In this document: one piece after another, positions 8,412-16,766 of the stretch
How positions within the stretch are numbered: the first letter of the stretch is position 1
How the letters are laid out: every line of letters starts with the position of its first letter
Assembly: GCA_003243425.1 (NCBI GenBank)
Contig: QFQP01000009.1
Span: forward strand, 1 to 64,000
Direction of reading: 5' to 3'
From: Archangium gephyra
GTDB taxonomy: Bacteria > Myxococcota > Myxococcia > Myxococcales > Myxococcaceae
DNA: 64,000 bases
The notes under the pieces: model-generated
The model's database searches: none
What the model was told of the DNA's origin: nothing
What the model saw: the letters and a program-made list of their open reading frames with translations, nothing else
Program-made: the position numbers and the translations under genes

Positions 8412-9887
8412 TCACTTCCCGGGAATGCGCCGATTGAGGGTTCGCTTTACCCCCTGGTGAACGAACGGAAGCCCGCGCTTGAGCATGCGGTTGGCGAAGT
8501 CTGCCAGCCGGTACCGCAGCGCCTCATGGCCGGGTTTGTCTTCTTCGCCCAAACCCCGATGAGTCTCCTGAACGAACTCTGCCTTGGTGATCAGCACTTG
8601 AAGGTCTGCCGTGAGCCGGTCTTTCAATTCAGTTGCCGCGCTCCATTGCTGGATCAACCTGGCGCGTGCGGCAGCATCCTCGGTGTCGTGAATGATGGTG
8701 TTCGTGCCGTCATCACGAATCCGGTACTCCGCGCTGGGCCCATCACCGACGGCGATGGGCCTGAACAACGCAAGTAGCCGGAGCAACAGCGCGTAGTCCT
8801 CTCCCTTGTCGAGGCGCTCCTCAAAGCCGAGTTCGAAGCGGCCCAAGCGCGTCCGATCGATCACGTACGAGTGACACGTGACGTAGTTGTCGTGCATCAA
8901 CCTCGCGAGATCGAGCGCTTCACTGCGGGGAAACACGTCCTTCGTCTTGCAGAACAGCTCGCCGCTCTCGAGCGTCTTGAAGTACGCGCGGCGAACCGGA
9001 GCGAAGGCCCATGCGGCACCACTCGCGCGGAGCGCACACACCAGCCTCTCGTAGTGGTGCGGGTAGATGACGTCGTCGTCGTCGAGAAACGACACGTACT
9101 GACCCTTCGCGTGCGACAGCCCGAGGTTGGCCAACCGCGCACGAATGTCCTGACTCGAAGGCTGCTGCACGACTTTGAAGTGGAAGTTGCCCAACGCCCG
9201 GTACTTCTCGAGCACGGCTTCGAGTACTGCACGCGCGTTCCTGTCCCGTGACTGGGTGACCATCACGATCTCGAGCGACGGCCAGTTCTGACAGGCGAGC
9301 GAGAACAGTGCCTGCTCGAGCAGCGTCACGCGAGAGAGCGAATGGTTGCGCATCACCACCGAGAGGAGGTCTGGCGTAAACTTCCGCACCTGAGGCGGCT
9401 TCGTAACGGCCGCAACGGATGCCTCGAGCAAGACGTAGTCGTCTTGCGCTGCGTGGTTCAGTTGCGCGAACAGCCGCGACAACGCGTTGACGGTGTCGGT
9501 GGCCAAGGAGGAAACCGCGCCCCGGAAGCCGCGACGAGCAGTCACCCGGAGGCCACTTTCACTGAGCAGTTGCTCGACGGTCGCTTCCCCCAACTGCGTG
9601 CCCGGCTCGGCGCCCCCCAGAAGTGAGATGAGATTGTGCGCACCGACCGGGTTCTCGAACACCACGACGAGGCGCGACTTCTTCCACGTGGCGATGCGTC
9701 GACTCGCCATCTCCAGCGCGCCGCGTTCGGGGCAGACCAGCACCACTACGTCGACGGCTGACGACGGGAGCTTACGCGCCCACCCTCGCGGCCGTTCGAA
9801 CCACGAGGCAGTTCCAATCGCCGCGACAGACCGTGCATCGCCGACCAGACGCAACAACGAGTCCATGAGCGTCTCGTTGCGAGCCAT
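8412..9887 (-). CDS. Family-2 glycosyltransferase with N-terminal methyltransferase-like domain
   Basis: A 491-residue protein. Residues about 172-400 are a GT2 domain starting at LLSVVMRNHS, with FLDDDDV near 267 and an E-D pair (DKGEDYALL). The first 150 residues resemble a Rossmann domain (VVVLVCPERGAL, LVVVFENP) but lack a recognisable glycine-rich SAM loop. They are probably a degenerate relative of the methyltransferase module in the gene at 6531-8378, which has the same domain order. The gene follows the glycosyltransferase at 9889-10716 with a 1-base gap, so the two are almost certainly co-translated. Acceptor and donor are unknown. Confidence 0.75.
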   Translation of the reverse strand: MARNETLMDSLLRLVGDARSVAAIGTASWFERPRGWARKLPSSAVDVVVLVCPERGALEMASRRIATWKKSRLVVVFENPVGAHNLISLLGGAEPGTQLGEATVEQLLSESGLRVTARRGFRGAVSSLATDTVNALSRLFAQLNHAAQDDYVLLEASVAAVTKPPQVRKFTPDLLSVVMRNHSLSRVTLLEQALFSLACQNWPSLEIVMVTQSRDRNARAVLEAVLEKYRALGNFHFKVVQQPSSQDIRARLANLGLSHAKGQYVSFLDDDDVIYPHHYERLVCALRASGAAWAFAPVRRAYFKTLESGELFCKTKDVFPRSEALDLARLMHDNYVTCHSYVIDRTRLGRFELGFEERLDKGEDYALLLRLLALFRPIAVGDGPSAEYRIRDDGTNTIIHDTEDAAARARLIQQWSAATELKDRLTADLQVLITKAEFVQETHRGLGEEDKPGHEALRYRLADFANRMLKRGLPFVHQGVKRTLNRRIPGK

Positions 9888-9888
9888 G

Positions 9889-10716
9889 TCAGACCCATCT
9901 CGTCGGCGCGAAGTAGAACGAGTCGTCGAAGTGAGCGACAGCGCGCATCTCGCGCGTCGGCCTCTTCACCGCGGGAAGGTGCAGCGGCTTCCCGGACATC
10001 AGCTCGAACTCGCGCGCGCACTCCTTCCGGAAGCGCTCGTCACCCCACTTGGCTGCGAGGTACGCGCCGCCGCGCAACATTTCGCGCTGACGACTGGAGC
10101 CGGGGCTTCGATTGCCAGTGTAGTGATGCACGAGCGCCTTCGGAGCGATGGCAATCTGAAAGCCGGCCGCGCGCGCCCGCCATGAAAGATCGACGTCTTC
10201 GCAGTACATGAAGAAGTTCTCGTCGAATCCGCCGATGCGTTCGTACAACGCGCGAGTGATGAGCAGCGCACAACCGCTGCACCACGGCGTTTCACCGGTC
10301 ACCGGGTCGTACGGTTTGGGGTGCTCGTCGGGGAACTGCATGGCTTCCACGAGGCCGGGGTTATCGAGGTTAGAGGCCTGGGCCTGCAGTTCCCTCACCA
10401 TGTCGGGATGAATGATCGCGTCTGGGTTGAGACCTACGTACGCGCGCGTCGAAGAGACCGAGAACGCTGACTTCATCAGCTCATTGTGTCCTCGACCGAA
10501 ACCCACGTTCTTCGACGACGACACAAAGTGAATCGGCAGATCGTGCACGCTCGCACGCCACGTCGCGTCGTCAGAGTTGTCGTGCCAGAGAACTTCGAAA
10601 CGTGGGCCCGATGAACGACGCGCCACCTCGAGGGAACGAAGCAAACGAACCAGTTCGGCGCGTTCATTGCGATACGCGACGATCCCGATCACGACCGGCA
10701 CATCACTGACGACCAT
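9889..10716 (-). CDS. Family-2 glycosyltransferase, rhamnosyltransferase-like
   Basis: A 275-residue GT-A glycosyltransferase with VVIGIVAYRN at the start, GFGRGHN near residue 73, a LNPDA metal-binding motif near 95, and the C-terminal block MYCEDVDLSWRARAAGF seen in rhamnosyltransferases. It is close in plan to the protein at 5617-6534. It lies in a minus-strand run of four genes (12650 to 8412). With the complete dTDP-rhamnose pathway next door, rhamnosyl transfer is a reasonable guess but is not shown by the sequence. Confidence 0.78.
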   Translation of the reverse strand: MVVSDVPVVIGIVAYRNERAELVRLLRSLEVARRSSGPRFEVLWHDNSDDATWRASVHDLPIHFVSSSKNVGFGRGHNELMKSAFSVSSTRAYVGLNPDAIIHPDMVRELQAQASNLDNPGLVEAMQFPDEHPKPYDPVTGETPWCSGCALLITRALYERIGGFDENFFMYCEDVDLSWRARAAGFQIAIAPKALVHHYTGNRSPGSSRQREMLRGGAYLAAKWGDERFRKECAREFELMSGKPLHLPAVKRPTREMRAVAHFDDSFYFAPTRWV

Positions 10717-10740
10717 ACGCCGCGACTTACGGCAGTGGCC

Positions 10741-12387
10741 TCAGGTTGACGAGGCCAGACTCGCGAAGAGATCGCCCCAGTGCCTCCGCTCCGTGACTCG
10801 CGGCGCGGTGCGCGCCACTTCTTCGAAGACTGCTCGCCAACCGCAAGGCGGTGAACTCGGAGTTGTCGGCGCGTCAATCGCGAACCGCAATGCGCGCGAA
10901 ATCGGTATCACGTGCTGACCCGAGCGCGTCAGCCACAGAAACTCCGGGCGAAGCAGCGCGGCACGAACGGGTGCGAGCACCGCCGCCGCAGAAAGACAAC
11001 GCGAGAGAAAGCTCGCGGGGGCTCGCTCGAGGCGTACGCCCAACACGGTGAGCTGACGACGCCAGACCTCCGGCACTCGCTCCGCATCGCACCACAATGA
11101 AAGCCGCCCCGCCGGAGGGCGATACCGCGACCAGCGCTCGAGCAACACCGACGTCTCTGCTGGAGAAATGTCGCTCGCAGGCATCACCCATTCCTGCTCG
11201 GTGCGACTGGCGGTGGAGGACGAAACCACCGGCACCACGTGCGCGTTGGGTGGCTCGCCAACCAGCGCCGAGAACGCTGCGCGGACGTCGTCATGGCTGA
11301 ACACCACGGTGGACGTACGAGACAGCACGAACGCCGCGGCGCGAAAGTCCGCGCCGCGGGTGTCGGTCAAGGGGCGCCCTTCAAGCGCGGTGACGTCGAG
11401 GGGCACAGATACCAGAGACTGACGCGACACCAACGCTGCGCGAACTTGTCGAACGTCGGGAGTGCCAGTGAGCAACTGCACCTCTGCGTCCCCCCCTGAG
11501 GCCACCGTGTCGATCTTCGCGGCAGCGAAGATTCCCGCAAGCACGTCCTCCATCGCCCGCTCGCCCGCCGAGCGACCCAGCCGCTGCCACGCGACCCGAA
11601 GTCGGTGCACGGAACAATGCGAGATTGCCGCTGCGTGCGCCGATGCACTGTCGGCGAAGCGGCGATTGTCGTCGAGGTACTCGGGGTACCGAGCCACCAG
11701 CCGGCGCGCGTTCACGCGATCGAGCTGCGCGCGCGCACCAGCAAAAGAGACCTCGCCGTGGTGAAAGACGACCGCGTGGTTGGCGCGCAGCGTTCGAAAG
11801 CCTGCAGCGCGTGCCCGCTGGCACCAGTCGTTTTCTTCGTTGTAGCCACGCCCATACGCCTCGTCGAAGAGGCCGACGAGTTGCATCACTTCGTCGCGCA
11901 ACAACATGCAGAAGCCAACGCCAGTCGGCATTTCGGTGAACCGTTCGACGCCACGCAATCCGAGCGACACCTGATCGGCCGCGTTCTTCTCGCCCCACCG
12001 CGGTACTGAACACAGCGTCGCGTTGTTCGACAAAGGGCACACGGCAGCCACGCCATCGAGCTCGGCACCAGCCATCAACTCAGCGAGCCAGCCGCTCGTG
12101 ACCTCGGTGTCGCTGTTGAGGATGACTGCATCGCCGCCACGCAGCGAAAGGCCGCGATTGCACGAGCGTATGAAGCCCTGATTCTCGTGATTAACGAGCA
12201 GGCGCACACGACCATCGCTCGCCCGAAAGGCCTCCAGTGCCGCGCGCATGCCGGGCTCGGGGCTCGCGTCATCGACGACGATTAACTTCCGTAGCTTCGC
12301 GCCCGAGTGCGTCACCACCGACTCGAGACATCGCAGGGTCAGGGCGACGTCTCGATAGACGGGAACGACGACGTCGACCGCGCTCAC
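10741..12387 (-). CDS. Family-2 glycosyltransferase with long C-terminal extension
   Basis: A 548-residue protein. Residues 1-270 are a typical GT2 domain: VDVVVPVYRD, VVDDASP near residue 35, LNSDTEV, and GYNEENDWCQRARAAGF in the acceptor region. Residues about 290-548 are an alanine- and serine-rich extension with no recognised fold. The frame stays open far upstream, but the proper start is the GTG at 12387, which overlaps the TGA of the small gene before it (GTGA); sequence before that point is Arg-rich shadow of the small gene. The protein probably acts in the same polysaccharide pathway as its neighbours. Confidence 0.78.
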   Translation of the reverse strand: MSAVDVVVPVYRDVALTLRCLESVVTHSGAKLRKLIVVDDASPEPGMRAALEAFRASDGRVRLLVNHENQGFIRSCNRGLSLRGGDAVILNSDTEVTSGWLAELMAGAELDGVAAVCPLSNNATLCSVPRWGEKNAADQVSLGLRGVERFTEMPTGVGFCMLLRDEVMQLVGLFDEAYGRGYNEENDWCQRARAAGFRTLRANHAVVFHHGEVSFAGARAQLDRVNARRLVARYPEYLDDNRRFADSASAHAAAISHCSVHRLRVAWQRLGRSAGERAMEDVLAGIFAAAKIDTVASGGDAEVQLLTGTPDVRQVRAALVSRQSLVSVPLDVTALEGRPLTDTRGADFRAAAFVLSRTSTVVFSHDDVRAAFSALVGEPPNAHVVPVVSSSTASRTEQEWVMPASDISPAETSVLLERWSRYRPPAGRLSLWCDAERVPEVWRRQLTVLGVRLERAPASFLSRCLSAAAVLAPVRAALLRPEFLWLTRSGQHVIPISRALRFAIDAPTTPSSPPCGWRAVFEEVARTAPRVTERRHWGDLFASLASST

Positions 12388-12650
12388 TTCGAGTTCCGGC
12401 GAAGCGCAGCAAGTGCCAACCTGCCGGCAGCGACGACCGGCTCGGCGCGTGAATGGAGCGCGTCGACCAGCACGTAGCGCAAAGGCGGATCGGCCGGCGC
12501 AGTACCATCCGGGTAATTCGCGGGCTCGGGTTCTCCAAGGGACAGCAGCAGAGAACGAAGCGCTTCGTTTTCTGCGCGTGCCGTGGCGAGGTCGCCGAGC
12601 GCCTGATCGCGTTCGGCGAGGGCGTCCTCGAGGGTCGCGGGAGAAGACAT
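12384..12650 (-). CDS. Small coiled-coil protein preceding glycosyltransferase
   Basis: An 88-residue protein I do not recognise. The first 40 residues are a short heptad-like coiled coil (LEDALAERDQALGDLATARA). The rest is an Ala/Leu-rich helix ending ALAALRRNSK. There is no signal peptide and no membrane segment. It is the first gene of a minus-strand operon, and its stop overlaps the GTG of the glycosyltransferase. This and its codon use support it as real. A role as an oligomerisation or scaffolding partner of the glycosyltransferases is only a guess. Confidence 0.6.
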   Translation of the reverse strand: MSSPATLEDALAERDQALGDLATARAENEALRSLLLSLGEPEPANYPDGTAPADPPLRYVLVDALHSRAEPVVAAGRLALAALRRNSK

Positions 12651-12715
12651 GGCTCGGTCGTGACACAGACGACCAGCCTTGACCAGCAGTCGCGTGGTGC
12701 TAGGCGAGCACCGTC

Positions 12716-13735
12716 ATGAACGTTCTCGTTACAGGCGGCTGTGGCTTCATCGGCTCGAACCTCGTGAAGTACCTGCGCAAGAACCGGCCCGATTGGAAGA
12801 TCGTCAACCTCGACAAGCTCACCTACGCCGGCAATCTCGAGAACCTCAAGGAGCTCGAGAGCGACCCGAAGCACGTGTTCGTGCGTGGCGACATCGGCAA
12901 CCGCGAGCTCGTCGATCACCTCATTCGCGCACACAAGATCGACGGCATCATGCACCTGGCCGCCGAGAGCCACGTCGACCGCTCCATCCTCGGGCCGGAA
13001 GCGTTCATCGTCGCCAACGTGCTGGGCACCAACGTGCTCCTCGAGGCCGCGCGTCACGCAAAGCTCTCACGCTTCCTCATGGTCTCGACCGACGAGGTCT
13101 ACGGTTCGCTGGGGCCCACCGGGCTGTTCACGGAAAAGACGCCGCTCGACCCCAGTTCGCCCTACTCGTCGTCGAAGGCCTCGGCCGACCTCATCAGCCT
13201 CGCGTACGCGCACACCTTCGGCCTCGACGTCGTGGTCACGCGCTGCTCGAACAACTACGGGCCGTTCCAGTTCCCCGAAAAATTGATCCCGCTGATGGTG
13301 GCCAACGCGCTCAACGACAAGCCGCTGCCGGTGTACGGCGACGGCACCAACGTGCGTGACTGGCTCCACGTCGAAGACCACTGCGCGGCGCTCACGCTGG
13401 CCTTCGAGAAGGGCAAGAAAGGCGAGGTCTACAACATCGGCGGCAACTCGGAGCGTCAGAACATCCAACTCGTGAAGGCCATTCTCGCGGCGCTGGGCAA
13501 GCCTGAGTCGCTCATCAAGTACGTCACCGATCGTCTTGGTCACGACAAGCGGTACGCCATCGACGCTTCGAAGATCAAAGCCGAGCTTGGCTGGTCTCCG
13601 TCGTACGTTTTCGAGAAGGCGCTCGACGAAACCGTGAAGTGGTACGTCGACCATCGCCCGTGGTGGGAACGCATCACGTCAGGGGCCTACAAGTCGTACT
13701 TCGACACGCAGTACTCGGCGCGACTTCAGGCCTGA
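12716..13735 (+). CDS. rfbB: dTDP-glucose 4,6-dehydratase
   Basis: A 339-residue extended SDR enzyme that converts dTDP-glucose to dTDP-4-keto-6-deoxyglucose, the second step of dTDP-L-rhamnose synthesis. It shows GGCGFIGSN near residue 7, AAESHVDRS, the STDEVYG catalytic segment, YSSSKAS with the Tyr-Lys pair, and RCSNNYGPFQFPEK, all diagnostic of RmlB. Length is normal for the family. It starts the plus-strand order rfbB-rfbD-rfbA-rfbC, with 3 bases or less between most genes. The 65-base divergent gap to the small gene at 12650 must hold both promoters. Confidence 0.97.
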   Translation: MNVLVTGGCGFIGSNLVKYLRKNRPDWKIVNLDKLTYAGNLENLKELESDPKHVFVRGDIGNRELVDHLIRAHKIDGIMHLAAESHVDRSILGPEAFIVANVLGTNVLLEAARHAKLSRFLMVSTDEVYGSLGPTGLFTEKTPLDPSSPYSSSKASADLISLAYAHTFGLDVVVTRCSNNYGPFQFPEKLIPLMVANALNDKPLPVYGDGTNVRDWLHVEDHCAALTLAFEKGKKGEVYNIGGNSERQNIQLVKAILAALGKPESLIKYVTDRLGHDKRYAIDASKIKAELGWSPSYVFEKALDETVKWYVDHRPWWERITSGAYKSYFDTQYSARLQA

Positions 13736-13738
13736 GCG

Positions 13739-14641
13739 ATGCGCATCGTCGTCACTGGTGCCAATGGGTTGGTAGGCAGCCGTCTCTCGCGACTGCTCGT
13801 CACGCAGGGTCACGAGGTCTACGCGTGGGCTCGAGGTGCACCGCGAGCGTCGTTGAAGGGCGCGAACTACGTGTCGGTCGACCTGGTCGACGACGTCGGG
13901 GTCGAGCAGGCACTGCGTGAGACGCGCCCCGACGTGATCATCAACCCCGCCGCGATGACCGACGTCGACGGTTGTGAACGCGACCCGGTCGGGGCGTGGG
14001 CCGCCAACGTCAACGCGCCCGCCTCGCTGGCCCGCGCTGCACGCGGGCTCGACGCGCACCTCGTGCACGTGTCGACCGACTACGTCTTCGACGGAGACGC
14101 CGGACCATACGACGTGGACGCCACGCCCAACCCCCGAGGCGTCTACGCCGTCACCAAGCATGCGGGGGAGCAGGCCGTACGAACGCTGCTCCCGGCAGGT
14201 CGTTGGTCGGTGGCGCGCACCGCGGTGGTCTACGGCTGGCCCTCGACCGGAAAGAACAACTTCGGCTCGTGGCTCCTGTCGACGCTGAGCGCTGGCAAGC
14301 CCGTGAACCTGTTCGCGGATCAATGGGTGTCACCGAGCCACGCCGACAACGTGTCGGCCATGCTGGCGGAGCTGGCGGTCAGAAAGCTGGGCGGCATCTG
14401 GCACACCTGCGGTGCGGAGGTGGTCGACCGCGTCACCTTCGGCGAACGCCTGTGTGAACGCTTCGGCTTCGACAAGGCACTCATCAAGCCGAGCAGCATG
14501 GCCCAGGTAAACCTGCCAAGCCCGAGGCCTGCGAAGAGCGGGCTCATCGTCGCCCGCACCCAGGCGGCGCTCGAACACAAGCCGTTGAACCTCGCAGCGT
14601 CACTCGAGCTGCTGCACGCCGAATTCAGGAGCCAGTCATGA
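13739..14641 (+). CDS. rfbD: dTDP-4-dehydrorhamnose reductase
   Basis: A 300-residue SDR enzyme that performs the last step of dTDP-L-rhamnose synthesis, reducing dTDP-4-keto-rhamnose with NAD(P)H. Visible are GANGLVGSRL near residue 7, PAAMTDVDGCE, STDYVFDG and YAVTKHAGE with the catalytic Tyr and Lys. The NPAAMTDVD block is typical of RmlD. It sits 3 bases after rfbB, and its TGA overlaps the ATG of rfbA (ATGA), so the genes are translationally coupled. Confidence 0.95.
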   Translation: MRIVVTGANGLVGSRLSRLLVTQGHEVYAWARGAPRASLKGANYVSVDLVDDVGVEQALRETRPDVIINPAAMTDVDGCERDPVGAWAANVNAPASLARAARGLDAHLVHVSTDYVFDGDAGPYDVDATPNPRGVYAVTKHAGEQAVRTLLPAGRWSVARTAVVYGWPSTGKNNFGSWLLSTLSAGKPVNLFADQWVSPSHADNVSAMLAELAVRKLGGIWHTCGAEVVDRVTFGERLCERFGFDKALIKPSSMAQVNLPSPRPAKSGLIVARTQAALEHKPLNLAASLELLHAEFRSQS

Positions 14642-15507
14642 AGGGCATCGTTCTCGCCGGGGGTTCAGGCACCCGTCTGTACCCGCTCACTCGCGTGGTC
14701 TCGAAGCAGCTGCTGCCGATTCACGACAAGCCGATGGTCTACTACCCCATCAGCACGCTGCTGCTGGCGGGCATCCGCGAGACCCTCATCATCTCCACGC
14801 CTCAAGACCTGCCGCGCTTCCGCGAGCTGCTGGGCGACGGCTCGCAGTGGGGCGTGTCGTTCTCGTACGCAGAACAGCCGAGCCCCGACGGCCTCGCGCA
14901 GGCGTTCATCATCGGCCGCGAGTTCATCGGCGACGACACCGCCGCGCTGGTGCTCGGCGACAACATCTTCTTCGGCGACAACTTCAGCACCATGGTGCAG
15001 CGCGCGGCCCAGCTGAAGAACGGCGCGACGGTCTTCGGCTACCAGGTGCACGACCCCGAGCGATACGGCGTGGTGGAGCTCGATTCGAGCGGCAAGGCGC
15101 TCAGCATCGAAGAGAAGCCGAAGGCGCCGAAGTCGAACTACGCGGTCACCGGGCTGTACTTCTACGACAACGACGTGGTGCACATCGCGAAGGAGATCAA
15201 GCCCTCGGCGCGCGGAGAGCTCGAGATCACCTCCGTCAACGAGGCGTACCTGAAGCGCGGCGCCCTCACGGTCGAGGTGATGTCACGCGGCTTCGCGTGG
15301 CTCGACACCGGTACCCACGAGTCGCTCATGGAGGCCTCACAGTTCATTCACGTCATCGAGTCGCGCACCGGCCTGAAGGTCGCCTGCCTCGAGGAGATCT
15401 GCTGGCGCATGAAGTACATCGACGACGCGCAGCTGGCGAAGCTGGCCGACCCGATGAAGAAGAACGCGTACGGCCAGTACCTGCTGTCGCTCCTGGGAAA
15501 ACGTTGA
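14638..15507 (+). CDS. rfbA: Glucose-1-phosphate thymidylyltransferase
   Basis: A 289-residue nucleotidyltransferase that makes dTDP-glucose from glucose-1-phosphate and dTTP, the entry step of the rhamnose pathway. The signature GGSGTRLYPLT is near residue 8, followed by SKQLLPIHDKPMVYYP, VLGDNIF and the IEEKP block, all typical of short RmlA proteins. Length is normal. It is the third gene of the rfbBDAC operon, overlapping rfbD by 4 bases and followed by rfbC after 1 base. Confidence 0.97.
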   Translation: MKGIVLAGGSGTRLYPLTRVVSKQLLPIHDKPMVYYPISTLLLAGIRETLIISTPQDLPRFRELLGDGSQWGVSFSYAEQPSPDGLAQAFIIGREFIGDDTAALVLGDNIFFGDNFSTMVQRAAQLKNGATVFGYQVHDPERYGVVELDSSGKALSIEEKPKAPKSNYAVTGLYFYDNDVVHIAKEIKPSARGELEITSVNEAYLKRGALTVEVMSRGFAWLDTGTHESLMEASQFIHVIESRTGLKVACLEEICWRMKYIDDAQLAKLADPMKKNAYGQYLLSLLGKR

Positions 15508-15508
15508 A

Positions 15509-16066
15509 ATGAACGTCGACACCACCCCGTTGCCCGGCGTGCTGCTGATCACGCCCCGCGTGTTCGGAGATGCGCGCGGCTTCTTCCTCGAGACCTTCAG
15601 CGCGCAGAAGTACGCGCAGCACGGCATCAGCGAGCCCTTCGTGCAGGACAACTGGAGTCGCTCGGCGAAGAACATCCTCCGCGGTCTGCATTTCCAGCAC
15701 CCGCAGGGCCAGGGGAAGCTGGTGAGCTGTACGCGCGGGGCGGTGTACGACGTGGCCGTCGATGTGCGGCTCGGCTCACCACACTTCGGCAAGTGGTTCG
15801 GCGTCGAGTTGTCCGAAGAGAACAAGCAGCAGCTGTGGATCCCTCCCGGGTTCGCACACGGCTTCTGTGTGCTCAGCGAGCAGGCAGACTTCCTCTACAA
15901 GTGCACCGCGCTCTACGCGCCGGAATACGAGCAGTCGGTGCTGTGGAACGACCCCGCCATCGGCGTTCAGTGGCCAGTCAAAGAGCCGCTGCTGTCGAAG
16001 AAGGACATGGAGGCGCCCACGCTGGACAACATCAGACGTCTGCCAGAGTTCACCGGTTCGCGGTGA
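15509..16066 (+). CDS. rfbC: dTDP-4-dehydrorhamnose 3,5-epimerase
   Basis: A 185-residue cupin-fold enzyme that epimerises C3 and C5 of dTDP-4-keto-6-deoxyglucose. It shows VFGDARGFFLETF, VQDNWSRS, LRGLHFQHPQGQGKLV with the catalytic His, YDVAVDVR and IPPGFAHGFCVLSE, which together identify RmlC. It completes the dTDP-L-rhamnose pathway. Its last 17 bases overlap, in convergent orientation, the end of the methyltransferase gene on the other strand. Confidence 0.96.
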   Translation: MNVDTTPLPGVLLITPRVFGDARGFFLETFSAQKYAQHGISEPFVQDNWSRSAKNILRGLHFQHPQGQGKLVSCTRGAVYDVAVDVRLGSPHFGKWFGVELSEENKQQLWIPPGFAHGFCVLSEQADFLYKCTALYAPEYEQSVLWNDPAIGVQWPVKEPLLSKKDMEAPTLDNIRRLPEFTGSR

Positions 16067-16766
16067 TGAACAGCGACTGTGCGAGGCGGTTCGCCACCGG
16101 AACCTTCTCGACCACGTCGCCCACCCGCGTGACGAGAGGCACCAGCTTCTCGGGCAGATTGGGCACCAGGAAGTCTCGGAAGCTCACTTCGATGTTCTTG
16201 AAGCCCGCTTCGCGAAGGTGACCTGCGATCCACCTGGGCGTGAAGGCCATCTCGTCGGGCTCGAGCTTTCCCAGTCTACGCAGCGGCCCGAAGCTGAAGA
16301 GCGCGAACACATAGGGGTTCCACAGGTTGGGTTCCCAGAACACGAAGCGGCCCCCGTCTCGCAGCATCGACCGCATCGAACTCAACGCAGGGCCGATGTG
16401 ATTGACGAGGTGGTGCAGGATGCCGTTGCCGACGATGGCGTCCCAACCGGCGCCGAGTGACGCGCGGCCTTCCTCCGAGGCGAGGTCGGCGACCTTGTAC
16501 GTCAGGCGCTCACGGCCGAAGCGCTGGACGGCCTGCTCGATGAATGGCGCGCAGAGATCGGCTGCGGTCACGTCGCTGCGACTGCCCTCGGCGATGAAGT
16601 GCGCGAGCTCACCGGTGCCGCACCCCCACTCGAGCACGCGCTGCTCGGCGCCGCGCGCCGGCAAGGCCTCGAGAATTGCCTCAGCACGGCGCCGCATGCG
16701 GGTTTCCTGGGTGGGGTTCCACTGAAAACCCTGATTGAAACCGCGATCATCAACGATGCTTGGCAC
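16050..16766 (-). CDS. Class I SAM-dependent methyltransferase
   Basis: A 238-residue protein with a clear methyltransferase core: VLEWGCGTGELAHF near residue 44, an acidic AADLCAP, and NGILHHLVNH. The C-terminal part (WEPNLWNPYVF, FTPRWIAGHLREAGF) is like small-molecule or sugar methyltransferases of the UbiE/Coq5-type fold. It overlaps the end of the upstream SDR-glycosyltransferase gene by 17 bases, so it belongs to the minus-strand operon that starts at 20487. The substrate is probably a sugar or lipid-linked intermediate (inference). Confidence 0.75.
   Translation of the reverse strand: MPSIVDDRGFNQGFQWNPTQETRMRRRAEAILEALPARGAEQRVLEWGCGTGELAHFIAEGSRSDVTAADLCAPFIEQAVQRFGRERLTYKVADLASEEGRASLGAGWDAIVGNGILHHLVNHIGPALSSMRSMLRDGGRFVFWEPNLWNPYVFALFSFGPLRRLGKLEPDEMAFTPRWIAGHLREAGFKNIEVSFRDFLVPNLPEKLVPLVTRVGDVVEKVPVANRLAQSLFITANR

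Noticed and set aside
12693..12708. TGGTGCTAGGCGAGCA as a sigma-54 promoter for rfbB
   Set aside because: Correct spacing but several mismatches in both elements; too weak to claim.
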